Shown piece after piece: positions 43,700 to 54,659 of a stretch of 64,000 nucleotides of DNA (within the stretch, counting starts at the first letter, position 1; each line of letters begins with the position of its first letter). The stretch covers positions 62,001 to 126,000 of the forward strand of contig JAWQEG010002443.1 of NCBI GenBank assembly GCA_033782935.1, in the 5' to 3' direction. This DNA is from Petrolisthes cinctipes (lineage: Eukaryota; Arthropoda; Malacostraca; Decapoda; Porcellanidae). Made by a program: the position numbers and the translations under genes. The notes below the pieces were generated by a model. It was not told where the DNA came from, did no database searches, and saw nothing but the letters and a program-made list of their open reading frames with translations.

Positions 43700-46410
43700 T
43701 TTAGTGCATGAACTTTGGCAGAACAAATTTATCATGGAAGACTAGTGCTCTTTCTAAATCTGGTTGAAATGTGACTTCATTGAAAAATATCCTCTCAATG
43801 GTGATATGTGGCTTTTTTTTTATGTAAAAATGACTAAGTCACACCAAGAAAACTTTGTGACAAAAAGCTGAGTTTGTATTTGTGTGTACCATGGTGAGGT
43901 TTGCTTAAGCTCTACTTGTTTATTATTCCCTATTTTAAGGTGGTACTTGCCTTCCTCAGCAATTTCCTCCCCAGTCTTTGTTTGCAAGTTTTCACTAAAG
44001 GGACGCTTAATTTCTAAAAGGCCTTTCCCGCAGCACTGACAGGATACTAAAGCATCTGGACTGGCTTGCACTAATGGGTTATCTTTACTTATAAACAGGC
44101 CAGAACTCTTCACCATCAGATGCTGGTGTTTTCTTTATATGGCCTCTTCATATAATTTCCTTGCCACTGCTTCATGTTTAAGCCCATAATCAGTAGCTCT
44201 GTTACCCCAAAAATATATTTGCCCCATTATTTTTCTAACTATGTAATTATCAGGGTCATTGCATTTATAACTTGCAGCACCATGTAGTGTGCTTGCAGTC
44301 AAAGCACCCACTCTTTGTTGTTTCCAATGTTGCAGCTTTGTTTCACTGAAAATTTCTGTCCTAATTTTGTCAGTTATTTTTAACTATAAATAACCAGAGA
44401 AAGTACCTTGGATGCCTTCTGATTGAAACAGTCTTGCCAGGTCAGGAATCGACAGCAGCAGAGAGGGTACTTGGCTTCCTCCAGGTAAAGCATCCCACAG
44501 CACTGGATTTTTGGCATGCTGCAGCACATACGTCAAATCATCCAAGATTCCATTCCTGGTATAGGAAGACATACTATCTCCTACAGGATTATAGCTTGCA
44601 TGACTGGGATGTGGTCCTGCATATCCTGTGCAAAGATTATAAAGAAAAAAATGTTAAAGAACAAATACAAAATACTTAAACTGAATGGTGAGTACTGTGC
44701 AAAACAATGAAACTTCACCATCATCATTTACCAGAAAAATACTATATTAAGCTTAGATACTGAGAATATAAAAATTATACAGGAAAGAAATGCTAGAAGC
44801 TGTGAAAGCAAATCTTCGTGCATACTTCAATACTGTAGCAATACATAGTAGCATCTACAAGGATTATTGCAGTCTTTTGAGTAGAAAGGAAATTGTAGTA
44901 TGTACGCACAACAGAATAAACAAACATAAAGCATGCATACCATCAGAACCATAATAGTTTACAGCATTATCCATTACTGAGTTTAATGTACTGCACTCGA
45001 CAAACATTTTCCCCTGTAGCTACCACACTCGTCCCTTTACCTTTGTACAGCATCATGATAATAGGTCTCCAATCTTCTGGTCTTCTGGCACTGCCCACTG
45101 CTCCCAAGTCAGGTTACATATATCCAACATTCAATGCATAAATTTCTTATTATGGAAGGAGAGACATGAGAGAGGAATTTTATGGTGTAAGTCTGTAAAG
45201 CCACAAACTGATGAATAAATTTGAGCAAAGAATCCAATATGCTTACCTGTAGTCAATGTTATCCAATTTCTCATTGGATTTACCTACAGTATGAGGCCTG
45301 TCCCAAGTACACGGCACATCTGTACATGAGAGTGTGGTATCAGCTGGCTGAATCCCGCAGCGATGTACAAAGTCAGCGATGGAAAACATCAATGCAATCA
45401 CATGCTTGCATCCACCATCATCTCTGAGAAAGATTGTTCACTTTAAATATATCTTTAGTGGCTAATTACTGTCCACTTGTCATTTATTATTATTACTGTA
45501 GTAGTTGCAAATTTTTTATAAGTGTAGTGATGAGGCCTTACAAAATCAGTCCTCAGATTGCCACAAAACAGAATAATATTTTTCAACAAATAAATAATCT
45601 CTTGAGGTAGGGAGTAAAGTACATACCGTATTAATTGGTATGGTCAATAAAGGAATACCTGCTGATAGCAAAAATGGATGTAGCCTACTATTTCTAAAGG
45701 TATTCATTTGATAACTGAATACAGTATGGAAAAGTGGCTAGTTTATTTTCCGGAAAAGAATCATGGAATAGTTAATTAATACCTCAACACAAGAAGGGAC
45801 AACATCCAGTCCTAAAGTGACCTGACTGAAAAGGAAAATACAGTATGTTGTTGTTTCTACTCACCCTGTGCACTGGCAACCAGCTGTGTGGATATCTCCA
45901 TTTGCCAAAACAAGCAGCCAAACCTCGTTAGGAGTATCATTTTGGCTCGTCTGCCTAGTGCATGCTGCCTTGATGCATGTGACACCCTCTAACTTCTTCA
46001 GCTTCACATGATGAATATGTTTATCCGATATGAAGCTGGTATCCCTTCTCCTTCTCATATACCTGGATGTGGTTGGTTGACCATCCTCTCCTCATGACTA
46101 AGTATAGCAAACAGTGAGCAACAGTAACATATGGTATGGTTCTCAAATTTTCTTCCCAGCCTGTAATTGTTCTTGGGTTAGGAATTACTATCTTCTTCCC
46201 AGATAACACAACTGTTCTTTGTTGTACAGCCTCCAAATCGCCATCTCCGGGTCCTCTTTCTTCCACCAGTTCTGGGTGACTCTGTGCGTTGAATACCAGG
46301 TTAACCAACTGGGGTTTACTGTACCCTGAACAGGTTACTCCTCTTCTCTTCAGGAAATCCTTCAGTTTAGGAACAGTCTATATTTCTACACAACATGTCT
46401 CCATGATCCC
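43700..46410 (-). pseudogene. SWIM-finger / YqaJ nuclease-like protein, broken
   Basis: Minus-strand exons: 46,410-45,865, 45,430-45,250 and about 44,640-43,700. Exon 1 starts METCCVEI, has an in-frame TAG, then KLKDFLKRRGVTCSGYSKPQ (SAP-like) and the SWIM half GDIHTAGCQCTG; donor GG|GTGAGT. Exon 2 (acceptor TTTCTCAG) completes the SWIM zinc site as GGCKHVIALM, keeping phase, and ends at TACAG|GTAAGC. Exon 3 has QHWKQQRVGALTASTLHGAA and ASPDALVSCQCCGKGLLEIK, the catalytic core of YqaJ/lambda-exonuclease-fold nucleases (Asp and Glu-x-Lys present), and ends at KFMH. Three further stops (near 44,384, 44,138 and 43,821) lie in exon 3. SWIM binds DNA or protein; YqaJ enzymes resect DNA ends. Confidence 0.78.
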
Positions 46411-46630
46411 GACTAGGACTGGGACTCAAAGTTGCAGTGAAAATGCGCATTGGTGGTCTGGGTTTGTTATTGTTTATAATCAAAACATACCATCTCGAGT
46501 TCTGCTACTCGATGTAATATTATCAGAGAAATACTCTTCTTATTATAGAACTATTGTAATTTGTTGTATTCTTAGATAAAACCCTGAAACCCCTGGTTGC
46601 TGTTAAAATATATTGTTATATTTGTTTCAG

Positions 46631-47476
46631 ATAAGACCAGTAAGAGTGTGACAACCCTGACACCAGTAGCAGTGTGGTTGGCAGCCCTGACACCAGTAAT
46701 AACCAAGTGGTCATATTGGTGGCAGAATAAAGCTGTGTTAGTGATGGAGGTGGAAGGAAGTGAGACCATCAATGTTGTCAGAGAAGAGAAGTGTAACAAG
46801 TTGGTCTGTCAACAATGTCGTCAAAAGTTTAGTAAGAAATGCCATCTCACTCGCCATTTGTTGACTCATACTGGAAAGAAAATGTTTATGTGTGATGAAT
46901 GTGGTAAAGAGTTTAGATGTAAATCTGACCTAAAGAAACACAGGATTGTTCACACAGGAGAGAGGAAGTTTGAATGTGAAGAATGTGGAAAAAAGTTTGT
47001 GACAAAGCGTGTTCTTAAGCAACACATACTTATACACGCGGGAGTGAAGGACTTTGAATGTGAAGAATGTGGTAAAAAATGTGTGAGAAACAGTGATCTA
47101 AAGAAACACATACTTATACACACAGGAGTGAAGGACTTTGAATGTGATGAATGTGGTAAAAAGTTTGTGACAGAGAGTTATCTAAAGCAGCACATACTTA
47201 TACACACAGGAGTGAAGGACTTTGAATGTGATGAATGTGGTAATAAGTTTGGGACAAAAAGTTATTTAAAGCAGCACTTACTTATACACACAGGAGTGAA
47301 GGATTTTGAATGTGATGAATGTGGTAAAAAGTTCAGGACAAAAAGTTATTTAAAGCAGCACATACTTATACACACAGGAGAGAGGAACTTTGAATGTGAA
47401 GAATGTGGTAAAAAGTTTGTGAAAAAGAGTAGTCTAAAGCGACATATACTTATACATACAGGGGCTGCCCAAGTCT
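46631..47476 (+). CDS. C2H2 zinc-finger protein, 8 intact fingers
   Basis: The exon follows the acceptor TTGTTTCAG at 46,622-46,630. The likely start is the ATG at 46,744 (MEVEGSETINVV); the preceding TLTPVAVW and LTPVITKW repeat looks like leader. Eight C-x2-C-x12-H-x3-H fingers follow (VCQQC, FMCDEC, then six FECDEC/FECEEC types), with linkers mostly HTGVKDFEC instead of the usual HTGEKPF. In finger 4 the conserved Phe is Cys (GKKCVRN). Fingers 5-7 are almost identical (SYLKQHILIH), so they arose by recent duplication. The protein is expected to be a nuclear DNA-binding factor. Its natural C-terminus is lost: after finger 8 (HILIHTGA) a foreign sequence adds about a dozen residues and a stop. 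Confidence 0.85.
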
Positions 47477-47631
47477 ACGTGAAGTGCAACTTGGTGCAAT
47501 AAAAGGAACAGTCGGCATTTTGAAGAGAGCCCTTGGATACTCTGCGATCAACGGTTAGGATGCAACTATAGACCCTTGCTGGGGTCCATTGCTCCAAGAT
47601 AACCTGAAAATAAGACAATTGAAAAAAAAAG
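47463..47631 (+). mobile_element. poly(A)-tailed retroposon inside the finger array
   Basis: Sequence from GGGCTGCCCAAGTCTACGTG to a final GAAAAAAAAA separates finger 8 from GAGTGAAGAACTTTGAATG, which is the expected next linker. The inserted ~169 bases have no finger motif, and the A-run at the right edge on the sense strand points to retroposition. No target duplication longer than two or three bases is visible. Source RNA not recognised. Confidence 0.65.
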
Positions 47632-47791
47632 AGTGAAGAACTTTGAATGTAATGAATGTGGTAAAAAGTTTGTTCAGAAACCTCACCTTGATGTACATAT
47701 GAAAGTTCATCAGGACTAAAAGATTTTGAATGTAATAAATGTAGTAAAAGGTTTAGTAGGAAATCTCACCTTAATATACATATGAAAGTTC
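47632..47791 (+). pseudogene. zinc-finger gene remnant, fingers 9 and 10
   Basis: [20 protein letters not shown] then, after a one-base shift (CAGGACTAAAAGA), FECNKCSKRFSRKSHLNIHM. The spacing and linker style continue the array at 46,744-47,462. Finger 10 is cut at its last part by element R2 at 47,792. Confidence 0.8.
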
Positions 47792-48026
47792 GGCTAATAT
47801 TGTGATTATCTGTGCCGGCGAGCTACAGGTTAGGTTAGGTTGGGTTATGTAGGGTTTGGTTACCTTTATCAACACACAGTGGAATTATCTTGTGGAAATG
47901 TATTCTTTATTAGATATTTCAATTTTAAGATACGACTTATTTCTGTAGCGGAGGGACGAACGGAGGTCGGGCGGACATTGTTACCAGATCTCCATGGCGA
48001 AATAACGAAAGGGCCTATATGCAGTT

Positions 48027-49222
48027 TGTTACGTGTGTCTGAATTATTATTATTGATTTATAAGTATTGCTATCTATTTTTGACAGTGACTGTGACAGGC
48101 TGTGAGTGTGGTAGCAGAAGCTCACACCCGGATGTGTTGTGTCCGTGTTTAATTCATTTATTATTCCATTTTCTTTAAGTGTTAGTGTCGAAAGGTCGGG
48201 TATGTCATAGCCAGCTATGTTCTCTAGATTCGTACGCATTCTCTCTCCTTCTCTCGCAAGTGGCGTGATGAGTGTCCGTTTTCATTGCTGGGGACTTCCA
48301 ATAAGTTCTTGGGAGGGAATGTATGAGTGTCGTGTGTCTAAGTCTGTGTTAACGAACAGTTTCGGAGACGGTCCTATAACTCTGTTGTAACCTGCTCACT
48401 TTTCTTTGTCGAGCCGATAGTATATAAGGCCGAGGCTTAGGCCTTGGTAGTTCAGATATCTTAGGAGACTGGGACAGCAAGCTTGTGTGTGTTTTGTAAG
48501 TGATTGAGTGTGGTGAGATTCGGGAGGAGACACGCAGACGTATTTTGTTAAGTATAATTGTTTTTACTTCTACTTTCTTCTCACAGTAACTTAGGGGTCA
48601 CTCTCATATAACTTGATATTACTATTATTATTATTATATATATATTTGGGTATTGATATTTCTATTATTATATTATTACATAGGTGTGTTGATGCATTGA
48701 CGTTTATTTACCATATATGCCAGTGAAGTGCTAACTTGCTAATATTATTGATAGACTAATTCTGTGCTTACGTGTGTGCCTAGTGCCTTGTGTTATTGAA
48801 GTGATGGCACCGTAGTAGTGAGTTGTTGTGTGGCTATTGCAAGTGTATTATATATTCTGGGAACTCTGTCTCACGTTCTGTCATAGTTGGGAATCCTGAT
48901 TTCATTTATTAATTCTTTCAGTGTTAATTGTATGTCTTTGTGTTGGTTCATATTGTCATTATATATTATAGAAAATCAGAGTAGTTTCTCTATCATCTTT
49001 TATTCATTGTAACCGAACTTGGGTATATGTATGGACGGTCTCTTTAGGGTTGAGTTAGCATTCTTTCACATAGGCTGGGTTTGTACTTTTACTTCTAATT
49101 CATAACTTTAATAGTCAGATACCTGCCACTCAGTGCTACTTTATTCTGTTGATAGCTAACTCTGGAGTAAGTCTAGTCTAGTGACTAGTACTGTACTGTA
49201 TCTCTACCTTCCGTCCGTAACA
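48027..49222. mobile_element. 1.2-kb solo LTR nested in R2
   Basis: Begins TGTTACGTGTGTCTG and ends CGTCCGTAACA, so the first and last seven bases are inverted (TGTTACG/CGTAACA). AGTT on both sides (48,023-48,026; 49,223-49,226) is a 4-bp target duplication. The R2 copy at 36,370-37,140 is continuous at this point, giving an empty site. Length and termini suggest a gypsy- or BEL-type LTR different from the 328-bp family. No internal element remains. Confidence 0.82.
48417..48465 (+). promoter_or_regulatory. TATA promoter of the solo LTR
   Basis: ATAGTATATAAGGCCGAGGC lies about 30 bases before TTCAGATATC, an arthropod-type initiator (TCAGT-like). The spacing TATA to TCAG is right for a start near 48,452. 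It lies inside the LTR, so it most likely drove the lost retroelement. Confidence 0.6.
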
Positions 49223-49689
49223 AGTTGTGTATATTACGCCTGACCCACTCAATCGGGATACTTTTAGCTACTGTCCACAGAATCTAATTTATTTCTAAAG
49301 GTCCCGATGGACATTAGGTTAGGTTAGGTCAGGTCAGGTCAGGTTATTTCATCTGGTGATCAAATAATTAATTATCTCAATTTAATTATTGAATTTCCCA
49401 CCCAATTGGGCTACTTATTGTACATTTTTCATACGATTTTCCAAATGTGGACAAAATTATCCTAAAATTTGAAAGAATCCCTGTATCTGGCAACACTGCA
49501 TGCAGAGAGACGGGAAATCGGGACCCCGCTAAGAAAGCCGCCCTCCTGTTTCAAAGTAAATACATACAAATAATATTAATTCTTTTTACATATTTCCACA
49601 AAAGAAAACAGTCTACAAAATAAAAAGAGAAAAGAAACGGGTGATTTTGGTTCCCAGAAAGTGTGAAAATCGAGGACGCAGATAATTAG

Positions 49690-49806
<117 letters not shown>

Positions 49807-49824
49807 AATAAAACTTTGAATGTA

Positions 49825-50836
49825 AGCAGTGGCAAACAATGATTGCTCCCCTTCCCCCTAAGCATGATAGGAAAAAAATGAAAATATCAAAAGGTAGCAC
49901 ATTATATTGTAGGTGTATGCTGACGAGCTCAGTATTCAGTTTTCCCTCCATTGGTGTCATGAACAGCTTGAAGACGAGCAGGGTAGGAAGACAAAAGTGA
50001 CTCAAAAAGCTCCATGTTGAACTCCATTCCCCGAAGCACAGCATTGATGTGCTCCTCCATCTTGTTATGACTATATTGAGTTGATGGAGGTTCAGACAAC
50101 ATCCTTTTATCAACCTCGTCCTTCAAGATAGATCCAACATTATCACAGAACAGGAGAATTACTGGGCCACTCTTCATTACGAAAGAAGTCAATGTTGTTG
50201 TCCTTCAGAAGGTTCTGGTTGGGTTCAAAGCATTTTCACATATAATGCTTTGTTGTGCAGAAAGGTAACCTGAGTGACATCTACAACATTTTGAGAGTCT
50301 TGAAGAAAGGGAATGACAAGCTTTGTCATGATCTTCTCCCAAAAATAATCTCCATTCCAACATTGCCCCTGAGTCTTTATTACCCACATCATCCGCCGTG
50401 CAGTGAAAAACACCAACACATTCACCACTTTTGATTAATTCACCATAACAGCAGGATCACTCAGTGACAATGTCTTTTGACTCCTGAGACAAAACTTACG
50501 ACCTACAACCCACACACTTAGCTTCACTGTCATCCAGACTCTTGTTCCAATTATGATTGACAAAGTCTTTGGACCCTCTGAGCCATAGAGCAAAACACAA
50601 CTAAGATATAAAGGAGTCACCGGTGTCACAGACCTCACAAAACATAATTGCTCGGATGCGGTTGATAAATCTCTTCTTTTCACTGTCATTTAACACAGCA
50701 GCACACATGTTGATACCAGCAAAGAAGATGATTTGAATTGAATATACTTTCAGACGATATCACCATAATATTTCTAGCTAATACAGTATTTGCCCAGCAA
50801 GGGGGGTGAGGGAGGCTATCATTGTTTGCCACCCTT
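49825..50836 (-). mobile_element. Tc1/mariner transposon, 1.0 kb
   Basis: TIRs: AGCAGTGGCAAACAATGAT at the left and the inverted AAGGGTGGCAAACAATGAT at the right, flanked by TA on each side (49,823-49,824; 50,837-50,838). The size and TA target fit Tc1/mariner. The interior encodes a decayed transposase on the minus strand. Confidence 0.85.
49925..50700 (-). pseudogene. Tc1/mariner transposase, decayed
   Basis: Minus-strand pieces in several frames: VWVVGRKFCLRSQKTLSLSD and PAVMVN (50,435-50,530), then FLQDSQ and VTFLHNKAL around 50,255-50,310 (the usual FLQDNAP box, with catalytic Asp changed to Asn), EEWPSNSP near 50,165 and SILKDEVDKRM then MEEHINAVL to a stop at 49,929. Shifts occur near 50,430, 50,330, 50,220 and 50,160. 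The first DDE Asp region is before 50,530. Not functional. Confidence 0.78.
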
Positions 50837-50838
50837 TA

Positions 50839-51545
50839 ATACAATCACCGGGTCCATAATATTAAATGTATAGTATATGTAGGGCTGAAGCCTGCAGGTA
50901 GTACAGTACTACTAAAATATAATATAATATAATATGGCTTGCAATAACTGCAGATATATTGAAAAAGTGTGTGTGTGTGTAGAGGTCGTAGTGTTTGTGG
51001 AGTGGAGGTTGCTGATATTGTAAACCCTGGATATACAATAAATAAATCTTGTGTCCACCACTGTCTTCGTTTTACACTCAGTTCCTCATTGATGACCACC
51101 AAATGTATGTGTGTTTCCAGCCTTCTGTTACAATTCATTACAATTCTCAACCAGTGTTAAAAGGATAGTGTGTGTGTGTTCCCAGGCTTGTGTTACTTAT
51201 TTCCATACACACTAATTGATTACTGACCCTGTGTTAAAAGGAGAGTGTCTGTGTGTTCCCAGGGTTGTGATACTCGTTACCATTGCCTTGGAGGCAGAGA
51301 AAGGTGCCAGAGGACTGAAGTAGAGCCATAATTGTGACTCTGTATAAGGAATGGAATGGGCAGTAGGGATGAGTATGGTAGCTATAGTGGAAAAAGCTTT
51401 CTTAGTGTGACAGGGAAGGTGTATGGGGAAGGTTCTTACTGAGAGATGACTGAAGTAACTGGGAATAAAGTTAGTGATAAGTAGTGGGGGTTCAGAAAGG
51501 GGAGAGGATGTGTGCACCAGATTTTTGCATTAAAATTCAACATTG
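50839..51545. other. no gene seen
   Basis: Unassigned DNA. It includes a near-duplicate phrase GTGTTAAAAGGATAGTGTGTGTG (51,154) / GTGTTAAAAGGAGAGTGTCTGTG (51,231), with following TTCCCAGG, about 78 bases apart, a short tandem duplication. The long minus ORF at 51,212-51,517 has no motif. Confidence 0.5.
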
Positions 51546-52893
51546 GAGAAATATATTGGGAAGGGTAGGAAGCTGTATGCTGCCTTAATGGACAGAGAAA
51601 AAGGCATATGATAGGGTTGATAAGAGAGCTATGACAGAGGTGTTGAGAATTTATGGTGTTAGGGGGTCTTTGCTGAAAGGCATTAAGGCATTTTATGCAG
51701 ATGCAAAAGCATGTGTGCGGGTAGAGGGTGATCTAAGTGAGAGTTTTAATATTAGTGTAGGGCTGAGACAGGGGTGTGTTATGTCACCATGGCTGTTCAA
51801 TATATATATGGATGGTTGTATGAGAGAAACAAAAACCAAAGTGAATGGCCTGGGGTTGAAGTTGATGCTGAATGAAGTAAATTGGTCCTTGGTGGCAAAT
51901 TTGTTTGCGGATACACTGTGTTGATGGCGGAGAGTGAAAGGGAGTTTCAGAGAGTGGTGGATGAGTTTTAGTCTGTGTGTAAACGAAGGAAACTGAAGGT
52001 GAATGTTGGTAAAAGTAAGGTGATGGTATTTGAGAGAGCAGAAACTGAAGTGATTGACTTTGCCACTCCGTACAGAGTGGGAGTACCAACTGGGATGAAG
52101 TGTGAGATAACTAGAGAGGATGGAGGAAGTAAAGGAGTTTAAGTACCTGGGTACAGTTCTGTGTAAACATGTTAGTATTGATGGAGAAATTAGGGAGAAA
52201 GCAGTGAGGGGTAGACAGGTCATAGGATCACTGGGGAGAATTATGAAGGGTAGAAGTGTGAGTATGGAAGTGTAAATTGGACTACGAAATAGTATAATCT
52301 TGTCACCACTTACATATGTGTCGGAGACATGGACTTGGAGTAGGGCTCATCAGTCTAGAATAGGTGCAGTGGAAATGAGTTACTTGAGAGGAGCATGTGG
52401 ACTTACTAGGTGGAATGGAGAAAGTAATGAGAGTGTGTACGAGAGATGTATGAGTGAGAAGGCAATCGGTATTGAGTGAGGAGTGGTTGAGAGAGTGAAG
52501 CATAATACATTAAGATGGTTTGGACATGTAGAGAGAATGCAAGGTGTGGAGTTTGTAAAGAAGGTGTATGGAAGTAAAGTTGTGGGACCTTGTGTGAGAG
52601 GCAGACCTCCGGTTAGATGGCAGAACAGAGTGGAAGAGTATGTAAAGGAGAGAAACATGAGGAGCAGAGGAAGAATGGACCAAGTAAGGAGGGAGTGTTG
52701 GAACAGAAAACTGGAGACACTGCTGTGGCCACCCCCTTGGGCCTCAGAGCTACTGATAGTGTCATTCCTAAACAAGTTGAACTGGGGTATGGCTATGTTG
52801 CTGTTACTTACTTGTTACTTGTTGTTGGATATTCTATGCCCCGCTCCACCAGCAGATGGTGCTCTGCAGGGCCTCTCTCAATATTATTAAACA
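51546..52893 (+). pseudogene. LINE RT fragment, same family as 19.6-20.6 kb
   Basis: The sequence starts inside RT with MDREKAYDRVDKRAM (motif A). It continues GLRQGCVMSPWLFNIYMDG (motif B), a broken FADT/LCW region where motif C should be (51,905-51,925), VCKRRKLKVNVGKSKVM, FKYLGTVLC, and the tail RWFGHVERMQGVEFVKKVY, GRPPVRWQNRVEEYVKERNM up to 52,720. Stops at about 51,922, 51,969, 52,273 and 52,478 break the frame. The 3' part (YSMPRSTSRWCSAGP, 52,835-52,880) is a tail seen in related LINEs. 5'-truncated. Confidence 0.82.
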
Positions 52894-54650
52894 CTATAAT
52901 CACTTGTAATACTCATATCATCCGTGTTGTAACACTCAGCGAACAGATGTGTTTTCAGTCTTTTCTTAAAATTCGTGCAATTTTCACTACTTCGGACATT
53001 TAATGGCAATCCATTAAAGAGCCTTGGTGCACACCTTTCAAACGCTCTGAAACCCATTGTCAGAATATTCCTCGGCTCATTTAACCTATAATGTTCATCA
53101 CTATACCGGAGTTCCATTGAGGAATTTACTTGAAAACCTCTTAAAAGATTCATCAAATACTCCGGTTTTCCAAATTTTAATGCTCGGAATGTTAGAATAC
53201 ATATGTTGTACACAATCCTTGCCTTTATTGGTAACCAATGTAAGTCAATGAGTGCTGGAGTTATCCTCTCACGAGATGGAAGACCTTTAATTAAGCTTGC
53301 TGCTCTTTTCATTACGTTTTGCAATTTTCTTAACCGATAGTCTGGCAAACCATAATATAGGGAATTGCATTAATCCAGTCTGCTTATGACATAGTTATGA
53401 AGAAGCATCTTCACAGTATTCTGATCTAAATATTTTCTCACAAAAGCAATGTTCCTCAAGTGGTAACCAGAAACTTTCACCACTTGATTAATTTGCGCTT
53501 CAAAAGAGAGATTTTCATCTAGCAGCACTCCTAAATCTTTCACTTTGTTTCTTACATCCAGTGTACTACCATGCACTCGTAAGCTGGAGATATCCAATCT
53601 TCTAAGATTGGTCTTCTTTCCAATGACCAAACACTCAGTTTTACTTGGATTTAGCTTGAGTTGTTTTAAATCCATCCAATCCTTAATATCGGACATAATA
53701 ACACTCAAGTTCACCTCTGCATCCACCACATTATTTATAGATATATAAAACTGTGTATCATCGACAAATAGTTTGAATTTTGCACCAAGTTTCTCTAGTA
53801 TATGTGATAGTTTGATAATGTAGATACAGAAGAGAATAGGACCCAATACACTCCCCTGAGGGACTCTTCTTCACAGGGGTTTATTTCTTGAAAAAGATAT
53901 CCTTACCTGTACACAATATGTTCTATCTTTTAAATAACTTTCCAGATAGGCCAATACATTCCCCTCAACACCAATAGACTTTAAATCATCTAGGAGTATA
54001 CTATGTACTACTGTGTCAAATGTAACACTCAAATCAAGCATAATAAGAACACTACACTTTCCTTCATCCATTAACACCATTAGGTCATTTACTACAGTAT
54101 ATAGTGCAGTCTCAGTTGAGTATAGCTGCCTATATGCAGACTGACTATCAGGTATAGCCTTCACCTTATTCAAGTGATGCCATAACTGATCTAAAATTAC
54201 ATTTTCAATCACTTTCGATAAAAAGGTCAGATTTGATACTGGTCTATATGAATTCAGACTCTGAGGGTCAAGGTTACCTTTTACAATAGGCTTGATAATA
54301 ACCAATTTATCCCTCTCTGGAAAAACGTTGTTATCAAAACTTAGTTTAATAATTTGCAGGAACACTTTAAAAATGTTGTCTACATTTTTATTCGTTATAA
54401 CATCCGATACAGGTAACGGATCATTATCATAATGAGTTAATTTCACTCGTACAGTTTCTTTCATCTTGGTCATACCGATGTTTTGAAAGCAAAGTAGTTT
54501 GCTCTCAGACATTTGAGTATATCTATACATCATATTCAAACCACTTCCTGGAAAGCTTTCCACTATAGTTGCTATGTTATTGTCAAAGAATTCTAAGAAT
54601 TTGTTAGCAAGTACTTCATCAGAATATCCTTCAGGCAACCTTGGCTTCTT
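52887..54650 (-). pseudogene. CR1/L2-like LINE reverse transcriptase
   Basis: Minus strand. Frame 1 (54,638-53,871) has PIVKGNLDPQSLNSYRPVSN, LSKVIENVILDQL, SAYRQLYSTETAL and LIMLDLSVTFDTVVH (motif A, Ser/Val replacing Lys/Ala). A shift leads to frame 2 (53,846-53,370) starting MGPILFCIYI with KLFVDDTQFY (motif C, FVDD). A TAA at 53,370 separates the C-terminal frame 52,887-53,348 (PDYRLRKLQNVMKRAASLI, LHWLPIKARIVYNICILTF, NGLPLNVRSSENC). This is the tail layout of L2/CR1 group LINEs. Inactive, but only about two breaks. Confidence 0.85.
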
Positions 54651-54659
54651 TTAATTACC

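Noticed and set aside
48417..48465. Host gene core promoter
   Set aside because: The TATA/initiator pair lies inside a segment with LTR termini and target duplication, so it most likely belonged to the retroelement.
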